Shown here piece after piece: positions 5,964-8,076 of a DNA stretch of 8,076 bases. The stretch lies in assembly GCA_945903655.1 (NCBI GenBank), contig CAMDOY010000153.1, positions 1-8,076 on the forward strand, given 5' to 3'. Position 1 is the first letter of the stretch; every line of letters begins with the position of its first letter. A program made the position numbers and the translations under genes. The notes under the pieces were generated by a model. It worked only from the letters and a program-made list of their open reading frames with translations. It was not told the origin of the DNA and searched no databases. The stretch is from Rhizobium sp. Q54. GTDB lineage: Bacteria > Pseudomonadota > Alphaproteobacteria > Rhizobiales > Beijerinckiaceae.

Positions 5964-7013
5964 ATGAAGGGTTTGGTGGGCCTGCGACATTTGGTGGCGG
6001 TTGGGCTGGCGGCGGCACTGGTCGGCGGGGCGGCGCGGGCGCAGGATGGGGTGGCGAGCTTCTACAAGGGCCGCACGCTCACCATCGTGGTCGGGTCATC
6101 GCCGGGCGGGGGCTATGATCTCTACAGTCGGTTGCTCGGGCGCTTCCTCGGTCGCCATGTCCCCGGCAATCCCACCACTCTGGTCCAGAACATGCCCGGC
6201 GCCGCCTCCAATGTGGCGGCGGCCTATGTCTACAATGTCGCGCCCAAGGATGGCTCGGTGATGGGCGCCATCTTCATGGGCGCCGTCGTCGAACCGCTCT
6301 TTGGCGAGGCCAGACGCAGCACCCATGACACCGCGAAGTTCAACTATATCGGCAACGCCAACAGCGACGCCTATGTCTGTCTGGTGCGCACGGACGCGGG
6401 GGTCAATTCCCTTGGCGATCTCTTCACCCGGGAAATCGTCATGGGCGCCAGCGCGGAAGGCGCCTCGACCCGTGACTTTCCCTCCCTGTTGAAAAATCTG
6501 CTGGGGGTGAAGTTCAAGATCGTCGCGGGCTATCCCGGCACGCGCGAAATCAATCTCGCTATGGAAAAGGGCGAGGTGCAGGGCGCCTGCGGCGAGACCT
6601 GGTCGAGCGTGGCCGCCACCTATCCCGCCTGGTTCCGCGACAAGCTGGTGAAGCCCCTCGTGCAGGAATCCAATGTCGGCTATCCCGAGCTCGACCGCAT
6701 GGGCGTGCCGTTGTCGAAGGAATTCGCCAAAACGGCGGAGCAAAAGCAGATCCTCGATCTCGTCTACAGCCAGACCACCTTCGGGCGCCCCTATGTGGTG
6801 GCGCCGGGCGTGCCCGCCGAGCAGGTGGAGGCCCTGCGCAAGGCCTTCATGGCCGCCATGACCGACCCTGATCTCGTCGCCGAGGCCAAGCGCATCAACC
6901 TCGACATCGCGCCTATCCCCGGCGAGGAGTTGCAGACCCTGATCGCCAGGCTCTACGCCACGCCCCAGGATGTGGTGGACAAGGCCAAGGCGGCGCTGGT
7001 CTACAAGCCCTGA
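5964..7013 (+). CDS. TctC/Bug-type periplasmic solute-binding protein
   Basis: A 349-residue protein with a clear Sec signal peptide: MKGLVGLRHLVAVGLAAALV then GGAARA, with likely cleavage after Ala26 before QDG. The mature part has the TctC-family hallmarks: VVGSSPGGGYDLYSRLLGRF at about 42-61, PGNPTTLVQNMPGAAS at 67-82, the strand YNVAPKDGSVMGAIF, and the C-terminal VVAPGVPAEQVEALRKAF segment. TctC/Bug proteins bind organic acids in the periplasm as receptors of TctAB-type secondary transporters, but many occur without TctA/TctB and some act in sensing. Neither transporter gene is visible here. The start at 5964 is preferred over upstream in-frame ATGs because GGGAGG lies 5 bases before it and the signal peptide starts there. 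It is divergent from the dioxygenase operon, which suggests uptake of that operon's substrate; this is inference. Confidence 0.92.
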   Translation: MKGLVGLRHLVAVGLAAALVGGAARAQDGVASFYKGRTLTIVVGSSPGGGYDLYSRLLGRFLGRHVPGNPTTLVQNMPGAASNVAAAYVYNVAPKDGSVMGAIFMGAVVEPLFGEARRSTHDTAKFNYIGNANSDAYVCLVRTDAGVNSLGDLFTREIVMGASAEGASTRDFPSLLKNLLGVKFKIVAGYPGTREINLAMEKGEVQGACGETWSSVAATYPAWFRDKLVKPLVQESNVGYPELDRMGVPLSKEFAKTAEQKQILDLVYSQTTFGRPYVVAPGVPAEQVEALRKAFMAAMTDPDLVAEAKRINLDIAPIPGEELQTLIARLYATPQDVVDKAKAALVYKP

Positions 7014-7128
7014 GGGGTAGGCGGATTTTTCCCGGATCAGAAGCCTATTTTAATGCAATGCTTGTGATAGATTATTGCCGTGCAGGGATCTGGTTCGATG
7101 TCTGCGACCGCTCAATTGCGGGATTTTG

Positions 7129-7156
7129 AGAGGATTTCATTTCAAGAGGATTTCAT
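7129..7156 (+). repeat. Direct repeat (12 bases, offset 16) carrying the ribosome-binding site
   Basis: AGAGGATTTCAT occurs at 7129-7140 and again at 7145-7156, just before the ATG at 7158. The second copy supplies the Shine-Dalgarno GAGGA about 7 bases from the start. The 16-base offset is not a multiple of three, so it is not a peptide repeat. This supports 7158 as the start and this stretch as leader. Confidence 0.6.
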
Positions 7157-7157
7157 C

Positions 7158-7715
7158 ATGTCCGGATTTGGAAAACGTCAGATTGTTTCAACCCCGGTGC
7201 GGTCTGATGCTTCTGGTCCAGCGGGCGAGGCTGGCCTGACCGCAGATCGGCTGCCTTTTTCTTTCATCGGACTTGCAGGCGCCGCAGCTGTGTCCGCAGC
7301 GCTCATGCTTTGTGTATTTTATATGATTTATCCTATGATCATGCGGATTGCTGAGGCTAATCTCGCACTTTCACGAATGAATCCCGATGTTCTCAAATTG
7401 GGTTATTCGATAATGAAATGGTCGGTCGCCATAACAGGCGTTTTTTCTGGAGCGGTCTATTGCGTCATTACGCATTGGATCGCTTATTTTTTTCGCAGGA
7501 GCGACCTTTGGGTTTTCGCGCTGACTGGACTTGCTTGCATGTTCCTCTCATGGTTTTTTCCGGAGTCCACTCCGCCTGCAAACGTTCAGCTGCCTGAGGG
7601 TTTCCAGCTGCCCGCTGACCTCCAGCGTCCCTTCCTGGCCAGTTTGCTGGCCATCTTGTCTGGCCCGGCCACCACATCCACCTATTGGCTCATCGCCAAA
7701 TGGCGCGCCGCGTGA
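7158..7715 (+). CDS. Unrecognised small membrane protein, four predicted helices
   Basis: I do not recognise this 185-residue protein. After a polar N-terminus of about 33 residues there are hydrophobic segments at about 34-62 (FSFIGLAGAAAVSAALMLCV onward), 88-112, 117-134 and 157-181. A Pro-rich loop at 135-155 contains VQLPEGFQLPADLQ. No catalytic motif is visible. The start at 7158 is favoured by its Shine-Dalgarno in the second copy of the leader repeat. ATG 7098 and GTG 7080 are open in frame and would give 205 or 211 residues. Composition is unlike its neighbours: bases 7321-7500 have 76 G+C of 180 by hand count (42%), against 40 of 60 at 6241-6300 in the preceding gene. It also shows T-runs and AT-ending codons rare elsewhere. 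That suggests horizontal acquisition. It ends 27 bases before the convergent second receptor gene. Confidence 0.65.
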   Translation: MSGFGKRQIVSTPVRSDASGPAGEAGLTADRLPFSFIGLAGAAAVSAALMLCVFYMIYPMIMRIAEANLALSRMNPDVLKLGYSIMKWSVAITGVFSGAVYCVITHWIAYFFRRSDLWVFALTGLACMFLSWFFPESTPPANVQLPEGFQLPADLQRPFLASLLAILSGPATTSTYWLIAKWRAA

Positions 7716-7736
7716 GGAATCGACCCGCGCGGCGCC
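7702..7736. terminator. Possible bidirectional hairpin between convergent genes
   Basis: GGCGC and GCGCC form the outer stem and CGCG/CGCG an inner stem, with a 2x2 mismatch between, spanning the stop codon of the membrane gene and the 27-base convergent gap. There is no T-run on either strand, so it is a weak terminator candidate. Confidence 0.25.
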
Positions 7737-7742
7737 TGTAGT

Positions 7743-8076
7743 TCACTCGCTACCGAGAAGCTTCTTGGCGAGCGTCACTGCGCTGGTGGGCGTGGCGACA
7801 ATCTGCTTGGCGATCTTGTCAAGGTTCTCGCCGCCATTGGGCTCGATGGGGATCTGGACCTTTTCGGCTTCCGCCAGAAAATCCGGATCCTTCATCGTCG
7901 CGTCGAACGCCTTGCGCAGGGCGTCCACGCGGTCCTGCGGCACGCCCGGCGGCAGGAAGACGGCGCGGGCGAATTCGGAGGAGCCGCAGATCATCAGCAG
8001 CGCGGCCTTCTGTTCCTCGTTGCGGGCGAGCTCCAGGAGGGTGGGGACCTCCGGCAGCAGGGGGTCGCGGGTCAGT
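7743..8076 (-). CDS. Second TctC-type solute-binding protein, C-terminal part (start beyond window)
   Basis: The frame is open from the window end (first full codon at 8075) to TGA at 7745-7743, giving the last 110 residues. It begins LTRDPLLPEVPTLLELARNE and continues with SSEFARAVFLPPGVPQDRVD and ALRKAFDATMKDPDFLAEAE. The pattern 'DP.lPevPTl.El' then 'ar.vflPPGvP.drv.aLR.AFdatmkDP.f.aeA' is the TctC/Bug C-terminal half. It parallels VVAPGVPAEQVEALRKAFMA of the receptor at 5964-7013, with which it shares family but clearly not close identity. The signal peptide and ligand-binding loops are outside the window. It is convergent with the unrecognised membrane gene. The in-window ATG at 7994 is internal. 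Confidence 0.88.
   Translation of the reverse strand, partial: LTRDPLLPEVPTLLELARNEEQKAALLMICGSSEFARAVFLPPGVPQDRVDALRKAFDATMKDPDFLAEAEKVQIPIEPNGGENLDKIAKQIVATPTSAVTLAKKLLGSE

Noticed and set aside
5801..5965. 55-residue N-terminal extension of the dioxygenase
   Set aside because: The extension is Arg/Pro/Trp-rich and non-family, lies over the promoter region, and the ATG at 5800 has a good Shine-Dalgarno.
4994..6118. Plus-strand open frame of 374 codons across the dioxygenase and divergent region
   Set aside because: It runs antisense to the catalytic residues of the dioxygenase and then out of frame into the signal-peptide region of the receptor. No domain is seen.

Overview
The window is GC-rich DNA from an alphaproteobacterium, most likely of the Rhizobiales/Hyphomicrobiales type. 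Three things support this: a circularly permuted (two-piece) ssrA gene whose tag reads ANDNYAPVAVAA, an alphaproteobacterial-type SspB, and the small partner genes DUF4169 and RHH_4. No insertion sequence, CRISPR array, tRNA or rRNA gene was seen. No exotic multi-gene system was found. The best non-protein signal is the tmRNA gene, which lies in a stretch of about 450 bases without a protein gene.

Layout, left to right. Positions 1-2247 (+) hold the 3' part of an AsmA-family envelope protein whose start lies before the window. On the minus strand, converging on it, are a ribbon-helix-helix protein (2210-2497), a DUF4169 protein (2490-2702) and the ClpXP adaptor SspB (2784-3398). Next comes the two-piece tmRNA gene ssrA (about 3740 down to 3465, minus), with a candidate promoter and its own intrinsic terminator. 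ssrA makes the RNA that tags stalled proteins, and SspB hands tagged proteins to ClpXP, so a tag-maker and a tag-reader lie side by side in the same orientation.

The right half looks like an accessory uptake and oxidation locus. On the minus strand a TauD/TfdA-type Fe(II)/2-oxoglutarate dioxygenase (4979-5800) is followed by a luciferase-like flavin monooxygenase (3848-4894), probably as an operon that ends at a strong hairpin. Divergently, on the plus strand, is a TctC/Bug-type periplasmic solute receptor (5964-7013). The intergenic region between them carries candidate promoters and palindromes. A plausible reading is that the receptor brings in an organic acid or sulfonate-like compound that the two oxygenases attack, but the substrate cannot be read from the sequence.

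After that receptor comes an unrecognised four-helix membrane protein (7158-7715, +). Its central part is clearly AT-richer than everything around it. Last is the C-terminal part of a second TctC-type receptor on the minus strand (7743-8076), cut by the window end.
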